From Polyangiaceae bacterium (lineage in GTDB: Bacteria; Myxococcota_A; Polyangia; Polyangiales; Polyangiaceae), in the NCBI GenBank assembly GCA_020849655.1, contig JADLFU010000191.1, forward strand, positions 1 through 58,519: a stretch of 58,519 nucleotides of DNA, read 5' to 3'. The position numbers and the translations under genes were made by a program. Each line of letters begins with the position of its first letter. Position 1 is the stretch's first letter. A model generated the notes under the pieces. That model was given only the letters and a program-made list of their open reading frames with translations, was not told the DNA's origin and searched no databases. Positions 39,009-47,411 of the stretch are shown here, in pieces.

Positions 39009-39036
39009 TTGTCGCATAAGATGCATTATGTAAACT
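39009..39036. promoter_or_regulatory. AT-rich pocket in the VIT gene-tRNA gap
   Basis: Bases around 39009-39040 (TTGTCG, 16 bases, TAAACT) are strikingly AT-rich for this genome and contain a small inverted repeat CATAA/TTATG. It looks like a sigma-70-type promoter on the plus strand, but no plus-strand gene follows for 1.5 kb, so a role is doubtful. The rest of 38974-39202 shows only the terminator-like hairpin listed below. Confidence 0.25.
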
Positions 39037-39160
39037 AATCGGATGGGCCAGGAAGCCCGCTCCCGCCTGGCCCGGCGCGGGCGTGCGCTCCTCCACCGTC
39101 CGGGGTGCGAGCGCTGGCGCCCTCCCAGCGACTCCACGGGCGTGGCTCTGAAAGCACCGA

Positions 39161-39189
39161 AGGCCGCGGCCCTCTGTGGGCTGCGGCCT
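39161..39189 (-). terminator. terminator-like hairpin after tRNA-Leu
   Basis: Arms 39161-39171 and 39179-39189 pair over 11 bp with one G-U-type mismatch, loop 7. Read on the minus strand it lies 13 bases past the tRNA 3' end and is followed by TCGGTGCTTTC, a poor U-tract. Plausible intrinsic terminator for the tRNA. Confidence 0.5.
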
Positions 39190-39202
39190 CCGGTGTGCTG
39201 CG

Positions 39203-39284
39203 TGCGAAGGACGAGACTTGAACTCGTACGGTGTTACCCGCTAGCACCTCAAGCTAGTGCGTCTGCCAATTCCGCCACCTTCGC
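39203..39284 (-). tRNA. tRNA-Leu (anticodon GAG)
   Basis: Cloverleaf visible on the minus strand: acceptor GCGAAGG pairing with CCTTCGC, discriminator A, anticodon stem CTAGC/GCTAG with loop TTGAGGT (anticodon GAG, complement at 39248-39250), a long variable arm typical of class II tRNAs, and T-loop TTCAAGT with stem ACGAG/CTCGT. The 3' CCA is not encoded. Reads CUC/CUU leucine codons. Confidence 0.93.
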
Positions 39285-39346
39285 GGGGTGCCTGCCGGGC
39301 TTATCGCCCGACCGGGCCGCGGAAACTACTCGCCGCGCGCCTGTTG

Positions 39347-40429
39347 TCAAGAAGACTCGCGCGGCGGCGCCAGCACGCTCGTGATCTCGGCGAGGTCGAA
39401 GGGCTTTCGCACCCACCGCTCACACGCGCGGACGACCTCGTCCGGCGGCGCGGCCTGCCCGGAGATGAGCACGACGCGCACCGCTGGGTTCCTCGCGCGG
39501 AGCGCGGCGATGAGCGAGAGCCCGCCATCCGCGAGCGGCGACAGATCCAGCAGCGCCGCGTCGAACACGTCATCCACGGTCGCCCGGGCCAGCTCCTGCG
39601 CATCGCGCGCGCAGCGCACCTCGACCCCGCGGCTCCCGAGGGCCGTCTCGAGCAGCACGAGCACCGCTGGATCGTCCTCGACGACGAGCACGCGCGTCCC
39701 CGCGAGCCCCTCGTGCGCGCCCGTGGCCGGGCCCCTGTGTGACCGCGTCGCCGCGCGCGGCCAGCGGAGCTCGAAGCGCGCGCCGCCCTCGCCGGGCAAG
39801 AGCGACAGATCGCCGCCATGCATCCGCGCGAGCGCGCGAGAGTGCGCGAGGCCCACGCCCGCGCCCCCCGGCCGCGTCGAAGCGCCCGAGGAGAAGAGCC
39901 CCCGCCGCGCCGCCTCGGGCACGCCGGGGCCCGAGTCCGTCACCGTGACCACGACGTCCTCGCCGTCCGTGGTCGCCCGGAGCGCCACGCTCGCGCCCGG
40001 AGGTGAGAACGCGACCGCGTTGAACAGCAGGTTCGTGATGATCTGCAGCGCCTGCCGGGCGTCATCGACCAGCGCGCCACCGACCGCGTCGACCTCGATC
40101 CTCACGTTCTTCGCGTCCGCCTGAGGCACGGCGCCGGTCGCCGCCTCCACGACCAGCGCCGAGAGATCTTCCTCGACGGAGGCGGTGCCGACGTCTGCGC
40201 CGATGGCCCTCCGCGCGACGAGCCGCCCGTCGAGCGCCCGGGCGAGCGCGATCTCCACGGCTCTACGCGCGTCAGCGGGCAGCGCGCAGGTGTCGGCGGT
40301 GCGCTCGAGCCAGCCGACGACCACCGTCAGCGCGTTCGCGACCTCGTGGAGCGCTCCTCGCAGATCACGCTGTGGATCGGTGAGCGACGCAGACGCCGTC
40401 GGGAGCGGCGCGTTCCAGCGAGACGGCAC
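39347..40429 (-). CDS. soluble hybrid histidine kinase with C-terminal receiver
   Basis: 360 residues, no transmembrane segment. A phospho-acceptor-like helix LHEVANALTVVVGWLER near 27-43 has His with Glu-Val-Ala-Asn. The ATPase has N-box NLLFNAVAFSPPG, G1 DSGPGVP and G2 GAGVGLAHS. The receiver has VVEDDP, ALLDLSPL (Asp acceptor), LISGQ and RKPF (Lys). A cytoplasmic phosphorelay; the partner regulator is not in the window. Immediately upstream, on the opposite strand, lie the type II secretion genes (176-bp divergent gap). Confidence 0.85.
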   Translation of the reverse strand: MPSRWNAPLPTASASLTDPQRDLRGALHEVANALTVVVGWLERTADTCALPADARRAVEIALARALDGRLVARRAIGADVGTASVEEDLSALVVEAATGAVPQADAKNVRIEVDAVGGALVDDARQALQIITNLLFNAVAFSPPGASVALRATTDGEDVVVTVTDSGPGVPEAARRGLFSSGASTRPGGAGVGLAHSRALARMHGGDLSLLPGEGGARFELRWPRAATRSHRGPATGAHEGLAGTRVLVVEDDPAVLVLLETALGSRGVEVRCARDAQELARATVDDVFDAALLDLSPLADGGLSLIAALRARNPAVRVVLISGQAAPPDEVVRACERWVRKPFDLAEITSVLAPPRESS

Positions 40430-40485
40430 GCCTGAAGCCTAGTCGAAACTCCGCCGGGGCGCGAGTCCGGCGTTCACTTGACAGA

Positions 40486-40501
40486 TTGGCAGTGTCCTCG
40501 C
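40486..40501 (+). promoter_or_regulatory. candidate sigma-54 (-24/-12) promoter for gspC
   Basis: TTGGCAGTGTCCTCGC has GG and GC with the exact 10-base spacing and matches TTGGCA fully and three of four bases of TTGC, 105 bases before gspC. A TTGACA at 40478-40483 lies beside it but has no -10. Myxobacteria use sigma-54 widely, but this is one site scored by eye. Confidence 0.35.
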
Positions 40502-40605
40502 GCCGGGGCGGACGTGTCCGCCAACGCGTCCATCGCGTCACTCCGCGCTCGCGCGTGCGCCGGCGCTCCTGGCCGTGGCACGTCAGTTGCTGTACGTGCC
40601 CGCGG

Positions 40606-41601
40606 ATGTCGTTCGACTCGCTGCTGAAGCGCTACTTCGCGGTGGTGGTGCTCGCCCTCCTGGCGACCGCCGCGTACTTCCAGGCGTCAGGCATCACGCA
40701 GGTGGTGGGCACCGCGCTCGCCGTCGACGACAAGGCGCTGTTGCACGGCGGGCCGCTCCCCCAGCGGGCGGGCGCGACGGCGACCCAGCCCGACTACCAC
40801 ACGACCTCGGCGAAGCGCATCATCGAGCGCAACCCGTTCGACTCCGCGACGGGGAACCTCAACCCCCTGCCCTCCGCGTCCGCGTGGGACTCCGGTCCGC
40901 CCCTCCCCGCGACCGACGATCCGTACCACGCGCCCGAGTGCGAGGCGTCGCTGAAGATGGTCGCGACGGCCGTCAGCGACGACGCGGCGTGGTCCTTCGC
41001 GCTGCTCACGGGCGGCACCGGCGAGCACCCCGGCTCGGCGCTCCGTCGGCAGGGCGACTCGTACGGCGGCAAGCAGGTGTGGTTCATCACCTGGGACCGC
41101 GTGTGGCTCATCGGCCCGGGCGCGTTCTGCCAGGTGGAGATGTTCCCCTCCGCGGCGGCGCGCGCGGCCGCGTCGGCGAAGGGCACGGCGTCGGCCGCGC
41201 CGTCCGCGGCTGCCGCGCCCGCGAAGGGCGGCGCGCCGCCCGTGCCGGACGACATCAAGTCCAAGATCCAGCGCGTCAGCGCGACCGAGTTCAACGTCGA
41301 CCGCAGCGTCATCGACAAGGTGCTCGAGAACCAGGCCGTGCTGATGCGCTCGGCGCGGATCGTCCCTGAGCAGGAGAACGGAAAGACGGTCGGCATCCGG
41401 CTGTTCGGGATCCGCCCGGACACCCTGCTCGGCGTCATCGGCATGGAGAACGGCGATCGCCTCGAGAAGATCAACGGCTTCGACATGGCGAGCCCCGAGA
41501 AGGCGCTCGAGGCCTACGCGCGGCTGCGCTCGGCCGACCACCTGACCGTCACCGTGAACCGCCGCGGCCAGCCGACCACCCTCGATTTCAACATCAAGTG
41601 A
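40606..41601 (+). CDS. gspC: type II secretion inner-membrane protein GspC
   Basis: 331 residues. ATG 40606 chosen because it precedes the single N-terminal membrane segment (VVVLALLATAAYF); an upstream frame extension is not protein-like. HR region SAKRIIERNPFDS near 66-78, Ala/Pro linker near 190, and a C-terminal PDZ-like domain (GVIGMENGDRLEKINGFDMA). Connects the inner-membrane platform to the secretin. First gene of the block. Confidence 0.88.
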   Translation: MSFDSLLKRYFAVVVLALLATAAYFQASGITQVVGTALAVDDKALLHGGPLPQRAGATATQPDYHTTSAKRIIERNPFDSATGNLNPLPSASAWDSGPPLPATDDPYHAPECEASLKMVATAVSDDAAWSFALLTGGTGEHPGSALRRQGDSYGGKQVWFITWDRVWLIGPGAFCQVEMFPSAAARAAASAKGTASAAPSAAAAPAKGGAPPVPDDIKSKIQRVSATEFNVDRSVIDKVLENQAVLMRSARIVPEQENGKTVGIRLFGIRPDTLLGVIGMENGDRLEKINGFDMASPEKALEAYARLRSADHLTVTVNRRGQPTTLDFNIK

Positions 41602-41608
41602 GGCCCAC

Positions 41609-41845
41609 GTGACCGAAGAAGCCCCCCTGTTGAAGCGCACGCTGATGTTCACCGGCGCGATGCTCGGCGCCACCATCCTCTGGGTCGGGGTGGTGTCGAC
41701 CGCGTCGCTGCTGATCGTGTCTCGCGCGCTCCCGAGCGCCGACGAGACCCCGGCGACATCCCCGGCGACGCCGCCCGCAAAGCCTGCTAGCAGCACGCCC
41801 GCGCGGCCCCCCGAGGACCGCCCCGAGAAGAAGCGCAACGGATGA
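41609..41845 (+). CDS. small single-pass membrane protein between gspC and gspD
   Basis: 78 residues, GTG 41609. One membrane segment (FTGAMLGATILWVGVVSTA), then a Ser/Pro/Ala-rich, basic periplasmic or cytoplasmic tail. It begins 7 bp after gspC and overlaps the gspD ATG (ATGA), so it is part of the operon. No known Gsp subunit matches; possibly a lineage-specific assembly factor. Confidence 0.65.
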   Translation: MTEEAPLLKRTLMFTGAMLGATILWVGVVSTASLLIVSRALPSADETPATSPATPPAKPASSTPARPPEDRPEKKRNG

Positions 41846-44397
41846 ACCGACACCAACGCTCGCTCGTCCTCCTGGGCCTCGTGGCCTCGGGAGGCCTCGC
41901 GGCCCAGGCGCTGGCCCAGCGCCCGCCGGTCATCCGCACCCCGCGGAACCTCCCCGGCCTGCTCACGTCGTCCTCGGGCGGAACCGCCATTCCGGTGCAG
42001 ACGGGCTCGTCGCAGTTCCCCTCGACGATCCCGCCGCCTCCCCCCCCCGCGTCGCCGTTCCAGCCCGGGACGCCCGGCAGCGCGCACCCCGTGACCGGGC
42101 CGATGCCCTCGGAGCTGATGGGCGCGAAGACCCCGGGCGGGGCCGTGCAGGTCAACTTCAGCGACGTCGATCTGCCCGATCTCCTGCAGTGGATCAGCGG
42201 CATCACGGGCCGTCGGTTCATCTACGGCGCGAAGGTCCGCTCGATCAAGGTCACGCTGTACTCGCCGCACCCGGTGTCGGTCGACGAGGCGTACAAGGTG
42301 TTCCTCGTCGCGCTCGACACGAACGGCCTCACCGTCATCCCGCACGGGAGGTTCCTCAAGATCATCGAGACGACCGGCGGCGTGCACGGACACGTCACCC
42401 CGGTGTACGGCGCCGGGCAGCCCGTGCCGGCCGAGGAGCGCTACGTCACGCGCATCTACCGGCTCCACCACATCGGGGCCGACGAGGCGACGGGCATCCT
42501 CAACACCTTCAAGTCGAAGGAGGCCAACGTCACCCCGTACGCGCCGGGTGGCCTCGTCATCATCACCGACACGGGCGCGAACATCCGCAGGCTGCTGCGC
42601 ATCGTCGAGGAGATCGACGTCGGCACGGCCGGGGAGCAGATCTTCGTCGAGCCCGTGCACTACGGGACGGCGACCGAGTTCGTCCAGCGCCTGAACGAGA
42701 TCTTCGACATCAAGCCAGCCGCCGCCGGCGCCGCCAAGGGCCCGACGACCGGCGACATGCGCATCACGAAGATCATCGCCGACGATCGCTCGAACTCGCT
42801 GATCATCGTCGCGACGGAGCGCTCGTACCTGCGCATCCTCGAGGTCATCAAGCGCCTCGACGTGCCCATCACGGGCGAGGGCGAGATCCACGTGCTCCCG
42901 CTGCAGCACGCGATGGCCGAGGAGCTCGCGCCGGTGCTCAACCAGATCATCGGCGGCACGAGCGCGCCGAAGACGGCGAAGCCAGCGCCGGGTGCGAGCG
43001 GGCAGGCCCCGTCGGTGCTCGAGGGCGGCGCGAAGATCACGGCCGACAAGGCGACGAACAGCCTGATCATCACCGCGTCCCTGCGGGACTACGCGCAGAT
43101 CCGCACGGTCATCGATCGCCTCGACCAGCCTCGCAGGCAGGTCTTCATCGAGGCGGTGATCATGGATCTCTCGGTCGACCACTCGAACAAGCTCGGCCTC
43201 GGCTACCACGCGGGCGGCGCGCCGAAGCTCATCGGCAGCGATCCTTCGCTCGTCTACGGCGGCTTCAACCCGCTGCAGAGCATCGGCCTGCCGAACGATC
43301 CTTCGCAGCTCCAGGGCCTGGCGCTCGGCGTGCGCGGCCCGGCCATCGACGGCACGAGCAACCTGCTCGGCACCGGTATCACCATCCCCGCCTTCGGCAT
43401 CGTGTTGAACGCCCTCGCGACGACGGGCGACGCGAACGTCCTCGCGACGCCGCACATCATCGCGACCGACAACGTGCCCGCCGAGATCAACGTCGGCGAG
43501 AACATCCCGCTGCAGACCAACCTCGGCGGGAGCCTGCCCACCGGCATGCTCGGCGCCCAGGGCGCGGCGGCGACCGGCGCGCTCGGCGCGCTCGGCGGGT
43601 TCGGCGGGTTCGGCTTCGGCGCGGCGCCTCGCCAGGACGTCGGCACCAAGATCAAGGTGACGCCGCACATGAACGACTCGAACGAGGTGCGGCTCGAGCT
43701 CCAGGAGGAGATCAGCGAGCGCGGCGCTTCGTCGGGCGCGCTCGGCGTCGTCTCCATCACGAAGCGCACCGCCAACACCAGCGTCGTCGTCCAGGACCAG
43801 CAGACCGTGGTCATCGGCGGGCTGATGCGCGACGCGTACACGTCGTCGAAGCGCAAGATCCCGATCCTCGGCGACATCCCGCTGCTCGGCGCGCTCTTCC
43901 GGTCGACCGAGACGGCGAAGCGCAAGACGAACCTGCTCCTCGTGCTGACGCCGTACGTCATCCGCGATCAGAACGATCTGCGCACGGTCTTCGAGCGGAA
44001 GATGCAGGAGCGGCAGGAGTTCCTCGACCGGTACTTCGTGTTCTCCGACCAGACCACCTACGAGCCGCCGCGCGATTTCTCGCGCCTGAACGGCCTGCTC
44101 GAGGACATCCGCCAGGCGTACCGCGCGCTCGACGAGAAGAAGCGCCTCGTCGAGACCACGCGTCCGAAGGACAAGAAGACCCACGAGCCGCGCGAGCCGC
44201 TGGCGATGCCCGAGATCCACCGCGCGCCCGCCGCGGCGCCTGCGGGGGGCCCCGCGGTGCCGACGTCCCCCGTCGCGCCGACCGGCAGCCGCCCGCCCCG
44301 CATCGGCTCGCCGAGCGTCCTCTCTGCAGGCGCGAAGGCCGTCGGCGCGACCCCTGCCCCGCCCCCGCCTCCGCCCGCACCCGCCAAGAAGGAGTGA
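41842..44397 (+). CDS. gspD: type II secretion secretin GspD
   Basis: 851 residues. Signal peptide ending near QALAQ, then an unusual Pro-rich spacer (residues about 30-85). N-domains follow: FSDVDLPDLLQWISGITGR near 105, then repeats ending IIADDRSNSLIIVATER and ITADKATNSLIITAS. The secretin barrel has VLATPHIIATDNVPAEINVGE near 540 and VVIGGLMRDAYTSS and IPILGDIPLLGALFRS. It ends with an extra 130-residue, Pro/Lys-rich tail rare in secretins. Outer-membrane pore of the type II system. Confidence 0.93.
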   Translation: MNRHQRSLVLLGLVASGGLAAQALAQRPPVIRTPRNLPGLLTSSSGGTAIPVQTGSSQFPSTIPPPPPPASPFQPGTPGSAHPVTGPMPSELMGAKTPGGAVQVNFSDVDLPDLLQWISGITGRRFIYGAKVRSIKVTLYSPHPVSVDEAYKVFLVALDTNGLTVIPHGRFLKIIETTGGVHGHVTPVYGAGQPVPAEERYVTRIYRLHHIGADEATGILNTFKSKEANVTPYAPGGLVIITDTGANIRRLLRIVEEIDVGTAGEQIFVEPVHYGTATEFVQRLNEIFDIKPAAAGAAKGPTTGDMRITKIIADDRSNSLIIVATERSYLRILEVIKRLDVPITGEGEIHVLPLQHAMAEELAPVLNQIIGGTSAPKTAKPAPGASGQAPSVLEGGAKITADKATNSLIITASLRDYAQIRTVIDRLDQPRRQVFIEAVIMDLSVDHSNKLGLGYHAGGAPKLIGSDPSLVYGGFNPLQSIGLPNDPSQLQGLALGVRGPAIDGTSNLLGTGITIPAFGIVLNALATTGDANVLATPHIIATDNVPAEINVGENIPLQTNLGGSLPTGMLGAQGAAATGALGALGGFGGFGFGAAPRQDVGTKIKVTPHMNDSNEVRLELQEEISERGASSGALGVVSITKRTANTSVVVQDQQTVVIGGLMRDAYTSSKRKIPILGDIPLLGALFRSTETAKRKTNLLLVLTPYVIRDQNDLRTVFERKMQERQEFLDRYFVFSDQTTYEPPRDFSRLNGLLEDIRQAYRALDEKKRLVETTRPKDKKTHEPREPLAMPEIHRAPAAAPAGGPAVPTSPVAPTGSRPPRIGSPSVLSAGAKAVGATPAPPPPPPAPAKKE

Positions 44398-44400
44398 CCG

Positions 44401-46173
44401 GTGGCCGCAGCCGACTACATCGGAGAGATCCTCGTCCGGCGCGGCGTGGTGACGGAGGAGCGCATGGAAGCGTTGCTCGCGATCACGCGCGAGCGCGGCG
44501 CGGATCTGCGCGACCTCGTCGTCTCGCAGCAGGTCGCCGGCGAGGCCGACGTGGCGCGGGCGATCGCGGCCGAGACGGGCCTGCCCTTCGTGGAGCGGCT
44601 CGACGTCGCGCAGATCCCCACCGAGCTCGCGCTGCGGCTGCCCATCACCTACTCGAAGCAGCGTCAGGTGCTCGTGCTCGGCGAGACGGAGCGCGCGGTG
44701 CACGTCGCGCTCGCCGATCCGCTCGACCTCTCCGCGGTCGACGACGTCCGGGCCATGTTCAAGAAGCCCGTGGAGCAGGTCGTCGCGACCGGCGAGCAGG
44801 TGCTCGACGCCATCAACCGCGTCTACGAGCGCGCCGATCAAGGCGCGGGAGATCTCAAGACGGAGGGCGCGGAGGGCGCCGACGAGATCGAGGACATCCT
44901 CGACTCCGACGACGAGGCCCCGATCATCCGCTGGGTCAACGGCCTGTTCTTCCAGGCCGTGAAGGACCGCGCGAGCGACATCCACATCGAGCCCGAGGAG
45001 AAGGAGGTCGTCGTCCGCTACCGCATCGACGGCGAGCTCTACGTCGCGAAGAAGGCGAACAAGCAGTTCTCGAGCAGCATCATCGCCCGCATCAAGATCA
45101 TGAGCGGGCTGAACATCGCCGAGAAGCGCCTGCCGCAGGACGGACGCATCGCGCTGAAGATCGCCGGCAACGCGATCGACGTCCGCGTCTCCACCATCCC
45201 GACGAGCCGCGGGCTCGAGCGCATCGTGATGCGCTTGCTGATGAAGACGAACGTCCTGCTCGATCTGACCGATCTCGGGTTCTCCGCGCGCGACTACGCG
45301 CTGATGAGCGAGCTCATCCGGCGCCCCGACGGCATCATCCTCGTCACCGGGCCGACGGGCTCCGGCAAGACGACGACGCTCTACGCGTGCCTCAACAAGA
45401 TCAACCAACCGAATCTCAATATCCTCACAGCCGAGGATCCTGTCGAGTACGAGATCGGCGGCATCCACCAGGTGCACGTGCAGGCGAAGATCGGCCTCAC
45501 GTTCGCGTCGGCGCTGCGCGCGTTCCTGCGGCAAGATCCGGACGTCGTCATGGTCGGCGAGATCCGCGACAAGGAGACGGTCGACATCGCGATCAACGCG
45601 TCGCTGACGGGCCACCTCGTGCTCTCGACGCTGCACACGAACGACGCCCCCGGCGCCATCACGCGCATGGTCGACATGGGGGTCGAGCCGTTCCTGATCC
45701 GCTCGAGCGTCATCGGCATCCTCGCGCAGCGGCTCGTGCGGAGGCTCTGCCCGTCGTGCAAGCGCGCCGATCTCGCGTCGCCGGTCGAGCTCGCGCAGCT
45801 CGGCATCGACCCCGAGCGCTCACGCCAGCGACGAGCCCGCAAGCTCGCGCCGAAGTACCAGCCGCAGTCCGGCGAGTACGTGCCGGTCGCGACGGACGAG
45901 GGGCAAGAGGTGCCGGTGTACCGCGCGGTCGGCTGCGACAAGTGCCTCGGCACGGGCTACGCAGGCCGCCGCGGCATCTACGAGCTGATGATGATGGACG
46001 ACGCCGTCGGCGCGCTCATCCTGCGCAACGCGGACGCGCAGGCCATCAAGCGCGCGGCCATCACGCAGGGGATGGACACCCTGCGCGACGACGGCGCGCG
46101 CAAGGTGCTCGAGGGGATGACGACGGTGGAAGAGGTGCTCGCGGCGACGCAAGAAGACGTGCTGGTGGAGTAG
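44401..46173 (+). CDS. gspE: type II secretion ATPase GspE
   Basis: 590 residues, GTG 44401. N-terminal N1E/MshEN domain, then DIHIEPEEKEVVVRYRIDGE, Walker A GPTGSGKTTTLYA near 318, Asp box VMVGEIRDKETVDIA, and a Cys4 zinc site (CPSCKRAD... CDKCLGTGYAGR). It energises pseudopilus assembly. 3 bp after gspD and 4 bp before gspF. Confidence 0.96.
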   Translation: MAAADYIGEILVRRGVVTEERMEALLAITRERGADLRDLVVSQQVAGEADVARAIAAETGLPFVERLDVAQIPTELALRLPITYSKQRQVLVLGETERAVHVALADPLDLSAVDDVRAMFKKPVEQVVATGEQVLDAINRVYERADQGAGDLKTEGAEGADEIEDILDSDDEAPIIRWVNGLFFQAVKDRASDIHIEPEEKEVVVRYRIDGELYVAKKANKQFSSSIIARIKIMSGLNIAEKRLPQDGRIALKIAGNAIDVRVSTIPTSRGLERIVMRLLMKTNVLLDLTDLGFSARDYALMSELIRRPDGIILVTGPTGSGKTTTLYACLNKINQPNLNILTAEDPVEYEIGGIHQVHVQAKIGLTFASALRAFLRQDPDVVMVGEIRDKETVDIAINASLTGHLVLSTLHTNDAPGAITRMVDMGVEPFLIRSSVIGILAQRLVRRLCPSCKRADLASPVELAQLGIDPERSRQRRARKLAPKYQPQSGEYVPVATDEGQEVPVYRAVGCDKCLGTGYAGRRGIYELMMMDDAVGALILRNADAQAIKRAAITQGMDTLRDDGARKVLEGMTTVEEVLAATQEDVLVE

Positions 46174-46177
46174 GCGC

Positions 46178-47407
46178 GTGGCGGTCTTCGAGTACACGGG
46201 CATCAACATCTCCACCGGCAAGCCGGTGAAGAACGTCCGCGACGCGGACAACCAGAAGGCCCTGCGCGCGGCGCTCCGCAAGGAGGGCGTGCTCCTGTCG
46301 TCGGCGACGGAGGTCTCCGAGCAGGGCCCGAAGAAGCAGGCGCGCGACATCGACGTCCTCGCGTTCATGAAGCGCGCGTCGACGGGCGACGTCGCCAGCA
46401 TGACGCGGCAGCTCGCGACGCTCGTGCGCGCCGGCATCCCGCTCGTCGACGCCATCAACGCGCTCACCGAGCAGCTCGAGAAGCGCGATCTCGTGCGCAT
46501 CATGACGTCGGTGCGCGAGCGGCTGAACGAGGGCTCGAGCTTCGCGAAGGCGCTCGAGCCGCACGCGACGACGTTCCCCTCGCTCTACATCCACATGATC
46601 GCCGCCGGCGAGGCGTCCGGCACGCTCGAGTCGGTGCTCGAGCGCCTCGCCGACTTCATGGAGAAGCAGGCGCGGATGAAGGGCAAGGTGGCCGCCGCGC
46701 TCGCCTACCCGGTGCTGATGACGCTGATCGGCACCCTGCTGATGAGCGTGATGATGATCGCGGTCGTCCCGAAGGTGACGGCGATCTTCCAGAGCCTCGA
46801 CCACCCGCTGCCCTGGTACACGCAGATGCTCATCTTCGTGTCGGGCTTCCTCGCCCGCTACTGGTGGCTGATCGCGCTCGTCGGCGGCGGCGCGTACGCG
46901 CTGTTCGCCCGGTGGCACCGCACGAAGGAGGGCCGCCTGAAGTGGGACACCTGGGTGCTGCGCGCGCCGCTGTTCGGCCCGCTGATGCTGAAGATCGCGG
47001 TCTCGCGGTTCGCCGTCACGCTCTCGACCCTGCTCGCGAGCGGCGTGCCGCTGCTGAAGGCGATGGAGATCGTCCGCAACGTCCTCGAGAACGCGCGCCT
47101 GGAGGACGTCGTCGCCACCGCCACCGGCTCCATCCGCGAGGGCGAGACGATCGCCGATCCGCTGAAGAAGAGCGGGTATTTCCCGCCGATCGTGACGCAC
47201 ATGATCGCGGTCGGCGAGAAGAGCGGGCAGCTCGAGCAGATGCTCGCGTCGGTCAGCAGCTCCTACGAGGCGGAGATCGAGGTGAGGCTGCAGGCGATGA
47301 TGAGCCTGCTCGAGCCGCTCATCATCGTCACGATGGGCGGCGCCGTCGGCTTCATCGCGTTCGCTATCCTGATGCCGCTGATGCAGATGAACGAGTTCGT
47401 GCAGTGA
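46178..47407 (+). CDS. gspF: type II secretion platform protein GspF
   Basis: 409 residues, GTG 46178. Two GspF/PilC repeats, each with MIAAGEASGTLESVLERLADF-like or MIAVGEKSGQLEQMLASVSSS motifs (near 145 and 340), and three hydrophobic membrane helices (LMTLIGTLLMSVMMIAVV; WLIALVGGGAYALF; C-terminal IIVTMGGAVGFIAFAIL). Last T2SS gene of the block; gspG-M pseudopilins are not in the window. Confidence 0.95.
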   Translation: MAVFEYTGINISTGKPVKNVRDADNQKALRAALRKEGVLLSSATEVSEQGPKKQARDIDVLAFMKRASTGDVASMTRQLATLVRAGIPLVDAINALTEQLEKRDLVRIMTSVRERLNEGSSFAKALEPHATTFPSLYIHMIAAGEASGTLESVLERLADFMEKQARMKGKVAAALAYPVLMTLIGTLLMSVMMIAVVPKVTAIFQSLDHPLPWYTQMLIFVSGFLARYWWLIALVGGGAYALFARWHRTKEGRLKWDTWVLRAPLFGPLMLKIAVSRFAVTLSTLLASGVPLLKAMEIVRNVLENARLEDVVATATGSIREGETIADPLKKSGYFPPIVTHMIAVGEKSGQLEQMLASVSSSYEAEIEVRLQAMMSLLEPLIIVTMGGAVGFIAFAILMPLMQMNEFVQ

Positions 47408-47411
47408 GGCG

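Noticed and set aside
39203-39284. tRNA-Leu as the integration site of an island
   Set aside because: No repeat of the tRNA 3' end is visible nearby and its neighbours look native.
40687-45636. Very long minus-strand open frame over gspC-gspE
   Set aside because: It is antisense to well-supported type II secretion genes and its translation is Arg/Asp/Val-rich with no domain. High GC alone leaves this frame open.
42189-46229. Long plus-strand open frame over gspD-gspE
   Set aside because: Shadow of the secretin and ATPase in another frame; the real frames contain complete family motifs.
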